A stretch of 64,000 nt of DNA from Stenopsyche tienmushanensis (taxonomy: Eukaryota; Arthropoda; Insecta; Trichoptera; Stenopsychidae): contig WACJ01000293.1 of NCBI GenBank assembly GCA_008973525.1, positions 310,001 to 374,000 of the forward strand, read 5' to 3'. The notes below the pieces were generated by a model that had not been told where the DNA came from, ran no database searches, and saw only the letters and a program-made list of their open reading frames with translations. Position 1 is the stretch's first letter. Each line of letters begins with the position of its first letter. This document shows, one piece after another, positions 24,301 through 36,699 of the stretch. The position numbers and the translations under genes are program-made.

Positions 24301-24479
24301 GGATTCAAGGGCTTATAAAATATTTGTAAATATTTTGTATAGGATGCAGCATTCTCCTTGCAACCTACAACGCCTTCGTTCAGATCAAAAGTGATTATGT
24401 CAAAATATTGATTTTAAAATTCATTAGATCCAAATTAAAAATTTCATGGAATTTATTATATTAGCCTTGTATTTTGGTG

Positions 24480-25060
24480 GATTTTATCGAAAATACGCGT
24501 TTTATTAATGCATTTTTATTTCCAAAGGGGGAGGATTGGTTTCAATACATTTGAAGAGCTTTTTCGCCCAGGATACGTTCCGATATCCCTTCTCCATTTG
24601 TATTTCATTTTTATTTTGAATATTCAGAGATGTTGCCTCGCTGACAAAAGCATAAAGATATCAGAGACAATAAAACGTGGCTGTTTGTGCGGGCCGTAAA
24701 GTCACAATCCACAGATGGATCGCAGGCCGCCGATAACATCGCACCACAGTAAAACCTCGAATGGCCGGCAATTCTTCAGAGTTTCACTGCAACGATAAAG
24801 GATTGTAAACCTTAACTGTCTGTTACTAGATTGCTTCAAGAAGAAACTGAACGACAATTCGGGGTACTCATGTTGACTGATGCAAATCAGCAATCTGCCG
24901 CCCACACTCGGCGTTGCTCGATTTTGCGCCACAATGGCAAACGTCTCCGACGAAGATATTCTTATTTGACAGAAGCGATTCCCTTTTATTCCTCTAATCT
25001 TTTGTTTGCTCTGAAGTACTCGATAACTCTACAAATTCCGTAAAAGGCAGATAAAAACGT
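24480..25060. promoter_or_regulatory. GC-rich complex block, candidate regulatory DNA
   Basis: This non-repetitive island has a higher GC content than its flanks and many CG dinucleotides (GATGGATCGCAGGCCGCCG, CGAATGGCCGGCAATTC). No splice-consistent coding frame is recognised. The function is inferred only from composition. Confidence 0.25.
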
Positions 25061-25254
25061 GTAATATAACGTAGCCCAGTTATGACACGATCTTAATTCG
25101 TTCTACACTCGGCCATCATATAAATCGGTCAATAAATTGTATAATGATTAGATGACTTTTTAAAAAATATGTGAAATGGAATTTCCTAACTTCTAATAAA
25201 GCATTGATTTATGCATTGTTTTTTTTTATACATTTGTCTACGGAATTTGTTAGC

Positions 25255-25355
25255 TGAAAGTTAAAGCTGTGTGTAAACATACAGTAAAGACTACAAACAA
25301 TTCTCTTTCCAATCGACTGCTAATTGAACTTTCATTTTTCGTGATGTCAAGTAAA
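25255..25355 (+). repeat. dispersed repeat with TTTTTCGTGATGT motif, copy 1
   Basis: The order CTGTGTGTAAACATACAG, ACAATTCTCTTTCCAATCG, CATTTTTCGTGATGTC matches the reverse complement of 42490-42660 and part of 62925-63085. Confidence 0.45.
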
Positions 25356-27284
25356 TTTTCCCTACTGCAACTATGAAAGTTTCACTTAAAAAAATATTAT
25401 CAATATTGCTAAAACTTTGTATTTTAATAAAGCAACAATAAGGACGATACAAAAAAATGAGATCTACCATTTTAGCAAGATCGTTTATCAGTGCAAAATA
25501 TATTGCTCGACACGCACAATATTAATACAAACGGTAGAGAAAGCTCTCATAATCCGGATAGAATTATGAGGATATTATTTTTAAAAAATGAACATCCTAA
25601 AATTATCTTTCGAACAATAACGATAATTTCATAGTTTTTACTGGTAAAATTTAAAAAATCATGACGCGATTCTCACTCCATAATATAAAAATCAGTCATA
25701 TAGCTTATAAATAATAATAGAAAATAGTATCACAAAACTGTCTGATGATGATTAGTACTATTAACTTAAAGCCACTGACTGACATTGTGACTAATGCACT
25801 TTAGCAGTTCATTAAATACTGTATCGATTGCATCAGACATGACTACTCATGCGATTACTCCTACGTTAGGGAGTTCTAAATTTTATCCATTGTACCATGT
25901 CGATTTTTATTTCACGTGGCCTTTGATATAATCATTTATTTTCTATTGACATGCAAATATTTGAATATTTTAGACTGGCGTATGGTTGGTTGAGAGGAAT
26001 GATTTACTATATTTTCCAGAGAAGGTTTAAATCCCCCCTGAGATATTTGAAGATTGAATCGTCATCGTATTCCCTGAAGTTCTTCAGTCACGATCTTGTG
26101 CTTCTTCAAATGCATTGCATTTAAGGGATGTTTTAAAAACATGTTTAATTTAGAACTCTTCAGTAACAAAGGTATATTTCAAAGCAAAGACATATTCTCG
26201 TATATACTCAAGTCCTCGAGCACAAATTCAATAAAATATGCGTAAAAAAAATATTTATATCAATTTTTTCTCTTGGGGAATTTACGAACCCTCCGTAAAT
26301 ATTACCCCAAAATTTTAGGACACTTAATAAAAAAAACTTCAAAAGTGAGCTTTCCCTCGTCTTCCATCAGATGCAATATACCATCTGCATATGGAAAGGT
26401 GCCAAACCAATTTGGCTTTGCAAACACTTCAAGTAACCTTCGTTCCTTGAGACGAAAATTTCTTAATAAGAAGGACGACGATGTGTATAAAATCTTCGTA
26501 TCGAAGAGCGAATATATTTTTTTTTATGGAATTGAATTTTTTTCGCGATGTTTTAACCGACTTTTCTTATGCCACAACAGAAAAAAATCAATTATTACAA
26601 CTCGAGAAATCTCTTTTTTAAAATGGCAAGAAGCAACATGCAATGCCAATGATAATGTCGACTTATCACAATTTTTTCGGAGCTTTTTGAGGTTTGACTC
26701 GGTAACCTTTGACGCTTTCACCGTGACTTTATCTTCGCTTTTCTTATGAAATACTATAATTTTTCACTCTTGTAATAATACTGGCTGGGTACATACATAG
26801 TCATGGCATTCGTGACATGTCATTGTGGATTCCCAGCCGAGTTGAGCATAAAAAATTACTCCTATGAATAAGAAAGTGATCCGTCAAACTTCTCAAAATT
26901 CACCAGCAGACGTCTTTGAAATGAAAGGGGCTTAGCATAAATAAAGCAAAAGTACATTTTTTCGTGTAATTGAATTCCTCAACAAAGACATTTCGATTCG
27001 CCCTCAAGTACAACTAGACATCAATAAATAAATATTTCGTATTAAAAAAATTGTAGTATATTACATTGTACCACATGAAGATTCGGAATTTCAGTTAGTC
27101 AAAGATGGACTATGTTAGAGAATGGTTCTGTGCAATATTTTACAAGTTTAACTCTTAAAAAAATACAAAAGCTACTATTGTCTTTAATTGTTTTTAAGTA
27201 CAAAGTTATTATTGATATTTCTACTGTTTTTTTTTATAATTTTCAATAAGATGGGGTACACCTTAGTAAAGCTTTCAATAAAGT
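25356..27284. other. intergenic region
   Basis: No gene was recognised. The longest open frame in the window (26273-26749, + strand) lies here. It lacks an ATG at its start and any motif, and the sequence is moderately complex on both strands. It may be conserved non-coding DNA or an old insertion. Confidence 0.3.
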
Positions 27285-28545
27285 ATAAGTATAACCCAAA
27301 ATGTTTTTTGTTTTGTTAGTTGAACTTTTTGGGGACTAATTGCACTTAGGGTACTGCAAGTCTTGTTTTGTATTCTTTTGGTAATAAACAAAAGTAATCC
27401 AACAGCAACTATTGAAGAAATATCTGCTTATCTCAAATAATCATGGTCGAGTATTCAAATAAATTTGATAAAAATCGGAAAAGTGTAGAGACATAGAAGA
27501 TGGGTGCCGCACGAACTAAGCAAAGAGAACCTGGAAGTCCGCATTAATGCATGCGAACAATTTCAAAAAATGGGATTCGAAACGCCGTTTTTAGGCGACT
27601 TAATAACTGGAGATGATTAATGGGTTCTTTACTTTAATTATGGACGCAAAAATCAATGTTTGTCGAAAGGTCAGGTGTAGGGAATCCAATCCCAGGATCC
27701 CGAACACTTTTAGGTGCTCATGAATCCCGGGATTGGTAAACGTAAACCCGAAAAATTCGGGATTAAAATTTTTATGTAACGGAAATCGCACACCTTACCG
27801 GTAAGATGAAGGTTACTGAATCGAGATATTCCTGCCAAAATCTGGACGCTTGGAAACAGTGGCGTAGCTACTAATTGGCGAGCTTAGGCGACACCTAGGT
27901 GCAGTAACTGTCTGATCTATGTATACATATATACAGTACGTATATGTTTTTCAAATTGTTATATTAACATTTCCCTACCGGTGATGTATTTACTACACCT
28001 CGACTCTAATAATGGGAATATCGATATGAAATATAATAGATACGGCGTTCAGAATTTTTGTATTCCACTGTAATATAATTACGAATCACATCAAAATAAT
28101 ATAGTATATAAGTATTCATCTGCAGCGACGGAAATAAATAATTTAGTCCGTGTCTCAGCAGAAAGGAATTTTATCGGTCACATTGATGGTGTTATATGAA
28201 AATGAGAGCTCACACGGTCATCGATCATCAAGTTTTTTAGTTTTTTATTTATCTATTTTTGAATTGTATTTTTATCTTAAATAAATAAAATTCTTTCGCC
28301 TTCAAGTTATTTTTCATATTAAACAAATGGACGTATTAGTAATTATTGATCAAGTTTATCAATGTAATGTCTTAAACTATCGAAAATCCCGATCCCGGGA
28401 TCCTGGGACTGATCCCGGGATGGTCTTATGCAATCCTGAAATCCCGGGATTGAAATTTTGGCTCGGGATTGGATTCCCTAGTCAGGTAGCAAAATCGACC
28501 CCTAAGTCCGGCCTGACAACAACAAAATATTATTTTGTGAAATAA
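27285..28545 (+). pseudogene. mariner remnant, copy 1, interrupted by a hAT MITE
   Basis: It starts with the 5' leader shared with the copies at 45.6, 53.7 and 57.3 kb (AACCCAAAATG... TTAGTTGAAC). It jumps by internal deletion into the transposase, giving ISAYLK...WVPHEL, RINACEQFQKMGFETPFLG and LITGDD, the first catalytic Asp region. It continues as NQCLSKGQV up to 27677. After the hAT insertion it resumes at 28489 as AKSTPKSGLTTTKYYFVK. Stops and frameshifts make it non-functional. Confidence 0.8.
27678..28480. mobile_element. hAT MITE with 8-bp target duplication
   Basis: The 803-bp element has ends TAGGGAATCCAATCCC (left) and, reverse-complemented, TAGGGAATCCAATCCCG (right). It is flanked by GTCAGGTG (27670-27677) and GTCAGGTA (28481-28488), an 8-bp duplication with one mismatch. 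CCCGGGATT boxes crowd both ends. About 27678-28175 is repeated in reverse orientation at 30940-31424. No transposase is seen. Confidence 0.85.
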
Positions 28546-30879
28546 GAGCATAATATATTATTTCTTCTTGAAATTGTAAATTGTAATTTAATAAAAATGG
28601 AATAAACAATTTAATTCCTCGTTTACAAAATCTATTAATTAAAACTAATGGAAATTTTAATTGAATGGATGTTTTGTTAAAGTTATAGCGCTTTAATTCA
28701 CAACTACAAATTCCGAATGTTCAAGTCATACCCCTTAATATCACAACAAATCCAATCCTTTGTTCATTAAAACTATTGATTGATTGCAAATACGTTCAAA
28801 AATGTATTCAATCCCATATTTAGCATTTGTATTTTTAAATAGCTTTGAATAGTATCAATAAGAAATTTTGCGACAGTCATAATGAAATGATGAATGCTCC
28901 ACTTGGAAGCTCTACTCGTGTGTTCCAATAAGGACCAATTATTTTTTCGATATGAATGGATAGATGGAGTGCTGTTTTTTAAACAAAAGCCTTTCATATC
29001 GCATAAAAATAAGCATTTAATTTCAAAACTATTTCATGGCTCATTATTTTTGCTCGTTAAAACGACTATTGTGCACAAACTCAATAGGTACATATAATAA
29101 CACTCGAATGTATTATCTTCATAAGGCATTGTGTTCAATTGTAAATAAAACATTTTCAATTTTGTTTTAAATGCTATCATTAACCTAATTTAAAAGAAAC
29201 ATTCATTGAGATGCGATGGAGTGGGAGAGTTTATTTGATAACAAGTATGATCATTACCATACTACTTATAATAACAATATTTCATGAAAATCTGATATGA
29301 TTTATGGTAAACATATCAATTAAATATTTTTTCTTAAGCTTATGCTCCGAAAATAATTCTTCAATTTCCTCAACAATTAATTAATTCTATATTTCATCTC
29401 TTATTATGTAGACATCTGAGTGCTCTTATTTTAATATCATTCTTATTCAGGAAAATCAAACTTATTTCAAAATGCTTTGATGCCAAGACAAGGGTCAAAG
29501 AACATTTTTACTCTTTATTCAAATAAGTATATTATAATTTTTGCCCTTTTATGAATCTATCCTATAATTACAACAATGCATATAATATTTTACTTTCCAT
29601 CGCAAGAAAATTCAATTCAATTACATTCAAAAGCGTACGTTTAGTTTTGTCCACATTTAAGCAGTCTGTTTACCTTGAATTTGAAAGAAAAACATGATTT
29701 AAAATTGCAGTCGTAAAATTGATTAGAGTATAAAAAAGCACCTTTGTCGGTTGTGTCTAGCGGAAACGGAAGACGTCCTAGTGAAACATTGATTGAGTAT
29801 GCCGGGATGCGATATTCGCACCTGGACCACCAGTTCAATATTTGACGAGGAGGCAGCTGGATCCAGCAGGGATAGAGGAGATAGCCACATGCATAAACAT
29901 GTGAACCCCTCCTGACTCTCTCATAAATCTATCCACCTGAAGATGAATAAAAGATTGCATAACGTGTCCAATCGGAAGCGGCCAGCTCACCCGAGCTCTA
30001 TCCCGCTGGAAACAATACGCCGATAAATATTCCCTGTTGGGAAAACATCGATTGAATTCATCCCTTATTACCTTCCTTGGCGCTCCTTAAAATACAATTA
30101 CCGTATCTATATAAAATATGAATCTACCAATACATACATTGTATACATGGGCTATTTTTTAAATCGTAAATTATTTGCATGGGATATACACACTCTGTTA
30201 AGGAGAGAAGTAAACTATGCAATCAATAGCAAAGGGCTTCATTTAGGCTAACATTTTTATTCAAATTAAATATTCTAAATAGAATACCTCAAACTCATCT
30301 AGAAGCAAATAGGAAATATAATGCATTCAAGTGCACTTTAATCTAAGTAAACATTTTGTTAATCTGATTTCAATCCTTGATAAGAGCTTTAAATATTTTC
30401 AATAGTGCAATGCATCGTTTTTAAATATAAATAGAAAATATTTATGCTTTATAAATCTGAGCTTTTTGTTCGGTATAGACTAAACGATGACATTAAGCCT
30501 GTACATACAAACGTAAATCTCTGAAATATGCTTTGATTCTCATTGAGTTTGTTTAAAATTCAATCGGATACCCAAGCTATGTATATAACGCTTGTTGAAA
30601 CATTCAAAGTCTGCAAACAAATTTTCTACATTCCAAACAATACCGGCGAATATTTCAGCACCTTGTGTCGATATATTAGTTCATGACCTGAGCAATTCTA
30701 AAACCACTCTCTGCTCTAAATCATTGATCCTTTTTAACATTACTACAATGCTTAATAATACGATATTTAATGAAGGAATTGTATTTAAATGCAAAATATA
30801 TCCTAGTTATAATCGATAAAAAATAATTAGCGCTCATTGGAGGTATCATCATCAGATATTTAAATGCTTTTTCAAATTG
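28546..30879. other. intergenic region with complex block at 29.75-30.07 kb
   Basis: No gene was recognised. Most is AT-rich. The block at about 29750-30070 is more GC-rich (GAGGAGGCAGCTGGATCCAG, AAGCGGCCAGCTCACCCG) and may be conserved regulatory DNA. Confidence 0.3.
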
Positions 30880-31424
30880 ACAATCGATGGAGCCCCCATT
30901 TTCGTATAACACCATCATTTTGGCTCATAAAATTCCTTTCTTCTGAGACACGGACTAAAACTCGCAAAACTCCCGATTTCCCGAAAAATTATTTATTTCC
31001 GTCGCTACAGATGAATATTTATATATTATAATACGTTGGTGTGATTTGTAATTATATTACGGGAGAATACAAAAATTCTGAACCCCGTATCTATAATATT
31101 TCATATCGATATTCCCATTATTAGAATCGAGGTGTAGTAAATACATCACCGGTAGGGAAAAGTTAATATAACAAATTGAAAAATATATATGTACTGTATA
31201 TATGTATACATAGATGAAACAGTTACGTCACTGTTTTCAAGCGTCCAGATTTCGGCGATGTCTCGATTTAGTAGACTTCATCGTGCTGGTGAAGTGTACG
31301 ATTTTTGTTAGATGAAAATTTCAATCCAGAATTTTTCGGGATTACGTTTACTAATCCCGGGATTCATGAGCACCTAAATGTGTACGGGATCTCGGGATCC
31401 AGGATCCCTGGATTGGATTCCCTA
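30880..31424. mobile_element. hAT-like element, second long copy
   Basis: It matches the reverse complement of 27678-28220 over about 500 bp, including TGAGACACGGACT, AATCGAGGTGTAGTAAATAC and ACATCACCGGTAGGG, and ends GATTGGATTCCCTA at 31424. The left end and a target duplication were not found, so it is probably truncated. Confidence 0.7.
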
Positions 31425-31541
31425 CTTATGACCCTACTTATTTGGCAATTTTAATTTTAATGTTCACATGGATTTAATTGAAACTAAACATCCGAAACCA
31501 ATAACTCGTCATTAATAAATATCATATTTTATTCCAGATAA

Positions 31542-31745
31542 CGGTTTTTTCGGTTTCCGGTTCAGTTCCGAGCTAATGATATTTTAAATATTTTTATTCG
31601 TTTTGAAAAATTCTTCCCTAACATAGAAATTTTGATTTCTTCTTTTGTAATAAACATACACACATCTATAGAATTACAATGTAAGAAACGAATATAATAT
31701 TATATAAATTATTAATTAAATATTTAATAATTGTAAGGTTAAAGG
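31542..31745. repeat. hAT-like 'CGGTTTTTTCGGTT' repeat fragment
   Basis: AACGGTTTTTTCGGTTTCCG resembles the end regions at 43962-44060 and 48538-48835. A related piece (CCGATATTTTCTAAATCGG, TTCGTTCCGACAAAATAATG) at about 32175-32270 could be its other half, separated by the repeat at 31745-32105. Confidence 0.4.
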
Positions 31746-32105
31746 GTTCATTTGCTACGTTTCACACATAGACCCTATGTCCTAAGTGCCAGTTTTTTTC
31801 GCAACATTTTGAAAAAATAACCAAAATTTCACCTTTATCCGTAGTGATAATAGCACAAAATTACTGCTTTTGTATTTTGCAATGTATTTTTCATCTTCTG
31901 AGCTTTCAAAGTCACATAAAATATGCAAGCGAATGAGAAATGTTAACTTCTAACTTTTATAAACAAAAATCTAACAACTATTTTGAATCAATTTCGACAA
32001 CCCTGACACGGACCGAGAGCTTATATGTGAAACGAAACATAAAAACCCCCCTTATTCCCAAAAAAAAATTAGTCAGTTCTTGTGCCAAACACCCTGTATA
32101 ATAAA
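31745..32105 (+). repeat. dispersed inverted-end repeat, copy 3
   Basis: The left end TTTGCTACGTTTCACACATA is mirrored by TATATGTGAAACGAAACATA near the right. The tail GTGCCAAACACCCTGTATA matches the outer parts of copies 1 and 2. It has no coding potential. Confidence 0.6.
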
Positions 32106-32543
32106 AATATAACTTATTACGCGAATTGGTTTATGGTATCTTTATGAAGCTCACCACAAAAACCCAACCAAATACTCTTTCGCATAAGACATGTTCCAAA
32201 CCAAAATAAACCGATATTTTCTAAATCGGTTCAATTCCGATGTTCGTTCCGACAAAATAATGGTTTCAAATAAAATGACATGGATTATTTTAAATAATAT
32301 GTATAATATAAATATATAGTATAATATAAATGAAATGAAATATTCAAAGATGAATAAAAGAGGCTGGTTAAATTCAGATTTATGTACAAGCCTTTTATGG
32401 AAATAAATCATATTTCTTAAGACTGATAAGAGAGGCTGGATAGAGGAAATTGTTACCATTAAGCCCTTGTTGATTTCAATAGGGCCTAATATTCAGCTAT
32501 GCCATAAGTCATTTGAGAAACAGCGATTTCGCTTAATGTCATA

Positions 32544-32662
32544 CGAGTACACACTCATATATTGAGTGCACCGGTTTTCGCCCTATTACCGAAGTTAAGC
32601 AATATTAGATGCAGTTGTACTTGGATGGATGATCATTTGGAAACACCAGTTTCTATATATCT
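32544..32662 (+). pseudogene. 5S rRNA-like pseudogene
   Basis: The order CACCGGTTTTCGCCC, ATTACCGAAGTTAAGCAA, GTACTTGGATGGATGATC and GGAAACACC follows eukaryotic 5S rRNA over about 120 nt with correct spacing, including the internal control region (A box and C box). Many substitutions and poorly pairing ends argue against a working gene. It may be a stray 5S pseudogene or the head of a 5S-derived SINE (SINE3 type). No tandem array is present. Confidence 0.75.
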
Positions 32663-32859
32663 TTTAAAATAGGTATAAAATAGTATCCTAGCAGGCCAAA
32701 TTTATAGCTTCACTGGGCGCTCTATTGAGAACTGATCTTCATCTTCAATGACTATTTTAAAAATATATATTCCAACGTATTACCAAAGTAATTAAGATCT
32801 ATTTAATACACTAAAAAACTTAATAATAATTTTAAAAAATGAACATTAACATATTAAGC

Positions 32860-33370
32860 CAAACTCAGAAAAATATCATTGAAACCTATAATATTAAAGC
32901 TTTAAAAATTCCATAGATGACTTAAATCATAAAAGGTTGAAGGACAGCCCAAAATCAGGATAAACCTTAGAATTAGATGATAATGTTATATATTCGGCAA
33001 TGAAATCAGATCCTCATAAAACCAATAAAAATACCGATATGTTCCTGATCAGTTGTAAAAAATTATCTTAAAAGACTTGGAAAAAACCCAAGCAAATATT
33101 GAACATCGAATAACTTTCTGTGAATTTTAATTATTTGAAATGATACTGAATTTGAGTTTCTGGGAATAATTTATACTAGTGTTGTGGCAAAATGCTCATA
33201 TAACAATCCAAATAAGGAGGGGCAGAGCAAAAGTGTATTGTGTCAGATTAAAAACTAGAAAATCGAACAGTTTTGGTGATAAATTAAATAATGATTTTAC
33301 AGAATGATAATGCAAACCAATATATGGCAAGAATTATCGAAGAAAAATCAGCTTGGGTAGCTTAATTTTT
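32860..33370 (+). pseudogene. Tc1-like transposase remnant
   Basis: Frames with stops give RLKDSPKSG...LELDDNVIYSA and MKSDPHKTNK, like the GRPRKL...I...DPHKT segment of Tc1 transposases. Later MILQNDNANQYMARIIEE resembles the LQQDNA-H-AR-I catalytic motif with the second Asp. The order and spacing fit a decayed element about 500 bp long. No ends were found. Confidence 0.5.
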
Positions 33371-34640
33371 AAGTTTTACATCATCCCCTATTCACCTAAT
33401 ATATTGTATTATTTTATTCAAAATAATTCATAATTATTCCTGGATGATAAAACAACGGTGTACAGGAAAATTGTCTAATTTGTGGAAAAAATTATAGGTA
33501 TGATTAGAAATTATTTTACAGAATAATATAATATATAACTCCTTTTTAAATGATTTTTAGTATGTGGAAACGAATACATTTACACACATACCTACAACGC
33601 CACTTTTCAACTTCAATGAGATTAAAATATGTGAACTACGTTAACAATAAAAATTGAAAAAAGCACTTGAAAAATGTGGAATTTCAGGAAGAGCATGAAC
33701 AATGGGAGATTCTTCCACCGAGGATAATTAAATTGATAGTTGTTGGGTCTGGCCTAATCGAGTCAAAACGGAGCAGAATAAATTACCGAGTTCGGTAAAC
33801 GTTCGTGTCGGGAGAAGAAGAATAATGATGATTCCGGCATTCCTGATCTTTAATAGTACATAATTTGGCTAGATGGCTTTAATGAATAGTTTGCACAATA
33901 TATCGCACTACATTTAATATGTACGAGCTGAAATTCCAATTTAAAAAACCCTCCATTTATAAACACTCCCTGCCAAGGGGTTGACTTCAGTTACAAGACT
34001 TAAAGGAAATTTGCTTTGTTAATGTCTACAAAAAACATGTAATTTTCCACACATGCAAAATGAGCAGGTCCTCGGCTAATATCGCAAAAGCCGCGTTGAA
34101 AATGATTAAAAAGTATATTAAAAACACCCAGTGCTCCACTTTGGACCTCGGCAACATTTACTGCGATAGTTTCTGCTTTAAATGAAGAAAGCAATATCCC
34201 GAGTGTATGGTTAATTAGGTAGCATATGAAGTATACAAACGCTTATTACCGTATTAGAACAAACATTACACAAACCAGCTATGTTTTAACAAATAAATTC
34301 CATTTATACCGTAATAAGATAAATTTGCTCCGCATGGAATATTTAAACGCATATGCATGAAAGCTGTACTCATTAACTTAAATATTTTGCTACTTTAATA
34401 CATTATCGCGTCATAAATTAATTTTAATGACGAGTGTTTTTTTAATATGTATAATTTATTCATCCACCCTGTGAAAGTTGGTTGTTTTTATACAAATCTG
34501 TTTATTAATATGATATGATCATCCACTTCAAATTATTAACGAATTCAATCTGACAATCCTAAACTAAATAAAATAAAATAAATAGGATTTTACTATAATA
34601 ACTATAACATATCATTCTCATGACTTGAACCAATGATCTC
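33371..34640. other. intergenic region
   Basis: No gene was recognised. The block at about 33700-34200 is more complex (CGTTCGTGTCGGGAGAAG, GCAGGTCCTCGGCTAATATC) and could be conserved non-coding DNA. Confidence 0.3.
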
Positions 34641-34649
34641 TCACTATCC

Positions 34650-34890
34650 GGGTATTTCAAATACCCAAATTGACATCTAAATATCTCTAGATCTATGTGA
34701 CTCTAATTACGAAGGATCTGAATTCGAATTCAGATTGTAGACAAATTTTCTTCGCTTTGATCAATTTGGGGGAATGGTTCTAATTATTATACGTATTAAT
34801 ATTTTTGATCGATCGTTTCAATTCAAGTTGAATCTGATTTCCTGGATCTAAACAGGTAAATATTCAAGCGATTAAAAAAGTTGTTTTGCT
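34650..34890 (+). repeat. tRNA-derived SINE copy
   Basis: A B-box-like GGATCTGAATTCGAATTC is followed by CAGATTGTAGACAAATTTTC, GATCAATTTGGG, TTAATATTTTTGATCGATCG and GATTTCCTGGATC, in the same order as the SINE on the minus strand at 61782-62065. Confidence 0.55.
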
Positions 34891-34947
34891 TTCTATATAA
34901 AAGTTTTCTACATACTTGAAATAGATTTGATAAAATATAAAGTGAGT

Positions 34948-35856
34948 ACACTCAAACCTTTTTTTGCGCGATTTCGAAGTTATGCGGGTTTTTGTAAGAC
35001 ATTTTTTTCATTGTTTCATAAAGAATACGTATCGATATATATTGAAAAACATTGGAAATTAATCATCAACACTAACCGAAATTTGGAAAAAAAATGGCAA
35101 CTTGGCCGGTCTTACCATAATGAAATGTTTTAACGCGTTTTTCTCGAAACCACTTTTTTCTACACGGTTGAAATCATATCTCAAGTGTGAATTAATTAAT
35201 TTACTTCAAACTGGGTACGAATCTTTTCTATATAATCCTCTATTATTCCTACCAGATTTACGTCAACATTTATTTTTTAAGTATTTAAAAAAAACTGACA
35301 AAATAAGGCAAAAAATGACTTGAATGAATTTTTTTAAGCAGTCCCCATTTTATGTGTTTTTTTTTTTAATTAGGAACTATATTAACATCTTTACTAATTA
35401 TGAACTATATAATTGGAAAGAGAAAATCTACATAGAAAAATGAAGACATTGACACTGGGTATACTATTTCTTTCGAAGAAGAGAGCGATTTTGAGTCATA
35501 TCGAAAATCGCAACGAAAATTATCATAGAACGATGATAGTTTGTAATTAAAACAATAAGTATTTCTCTAGTGGATATCTGGCATTTGAGATGTCAGATAT
35601 CAGACATCCTTAAAATTTTACCATTGATGCAAGACGTCCTTTAAATGTTACCAATATTTTTTTTAATTGCCTTATTGTTTTCCTGTTTTTTGTTAACCTT
35701 TTTTATGCGATGTTGGATATATTCTATATAGCTATTTCAAAGTTATGAGGTTTTAAATCCATGGAACGCATCTTCACTTTTTATATGAAAGTCATAGCTA
35801 TTTTTGTGCGATTTTCCGCAAAATGCATCTACCGCACAAAAAAAAGATTTAAGTTT
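34948..35856. mobile_element. MITE family 'GTGCGAT', copy B (longest)
   Basis: The 909-bp copy starts ACACTCAAACC then TTTTTTTGCGCGATTTCG and ends CCGCACAAAAAAAAGATTTAAG. It has the GAAGTTATGCGGG box near the left and AAAGTTATGAGG with ATGGAACGCATC near the right. Its GATATCTGGCAT/ATGTCAGATATC hairpin matches the one in copy A. Short hydrophobic open frames inside lack any motif. Confidence 0.75.
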
Positions 35857-36100
35857 TATGAAAATGTCATCTTTTTAAATACGAGTATAAACCTAATTTT
35901 CTACTATTTCAAAAATATTATCCATATTTTTATCTTCTTTTAATAACATAATGATGAATTACAATAAGAAATTACATCAGAGAAATTATGGGATCATCTA
36001 TTATATAAAATATAACTCTCATTCTGTTTATCAAACTTGTTTTTGATAATTTATTGCAATACATATCTAATAGAAAATTGATATTTTAACACATAATAAC

Positions 36101-36216
36101 ACATCAGTCAATAAATTCGTAGGATTTTTTTAAGAAATTGCGAATGAAATGACTCTAAATGAAGAAGAAAAAAGTTTATAGTGGAAAAAATCCTACGAAC
36201 TTATTGAGTTATATGT
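36101..36216. mobile_element. mariner deletion derivative, about 116 bp
   Basis: The left arm (GTCAATAAATTCGTAGGATT) and the right arm, reverse-complemented (CTCAATAAGTTCGTAGGATT), form terminal inverted repeats. The same end closes the mariner fragment at 57880-58168. The internal sequence is only about 50 bp and non-coding. Confidence 0.7.
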
Positions 36217-36699
36217 TATATACAAACTTACTTTTTTTCATGATTAAACCAGGCTTTCAAAAATAGTTATTGTTTTATACATTTTAAATAATCATAAACT
36301 ATTAAATTCTCATCTCTAATTTTAAGCTGATTATGAAATTGATGAATTTTAGATGAAAAGAAATGTGCTTAAAAAGATTCTGATTCTGCTTTTTAAAAAA
36401 TACCACGTAATAATCAGTGGAATTATTTATTTTGAGACTTCAATCTCAAGTTAAAAATTCATAAATATTTCAATTATTGTATCAAAAATGTATTAGATTA
36501 TATTTACATATATTTGGGTTTTGGACCTTAGAAACATACAAGAAAAGTGAAGTATTAAAAAACTTCCTCTAAATATGATAATTGTCAATTTCTAACATGA
36601 ATGAGAGCCATAATATATATTTGTTAAAAGTCGATCCAAAATTACAACGATGTAGCTTAATTAAGAAGTCACATCATAATCCATTCAGCTTTATTATGC

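Noticed and set aside
26273..26749. Longest open frame of the window (158 codons, + strand)
   Set aside because: It has no ATG near its start, no recognisable motif and an overlapping open frame on the other strand. I treat it as non-coding unless transcripts show otherwise.
27678..31424. One 3.7-kb transposon bounded by the two long inverted hAT repeats
   Set aside because: The left copy is complete by itself, with its own two ends and 8-bp duplication, so the inverted pair reflects two insertions.
32151..32459. 102-codon minus-strand hydrophobic frame
   Set aside because: It overlaps a CGGTT-type repeat piece and is built of AT-rich codons; chance is more likely.
32544..32662. Functional 5S rRNA gene
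   Set aside because: Too many substitutions in the stems and no tandem copies; kept as a pseudogene.
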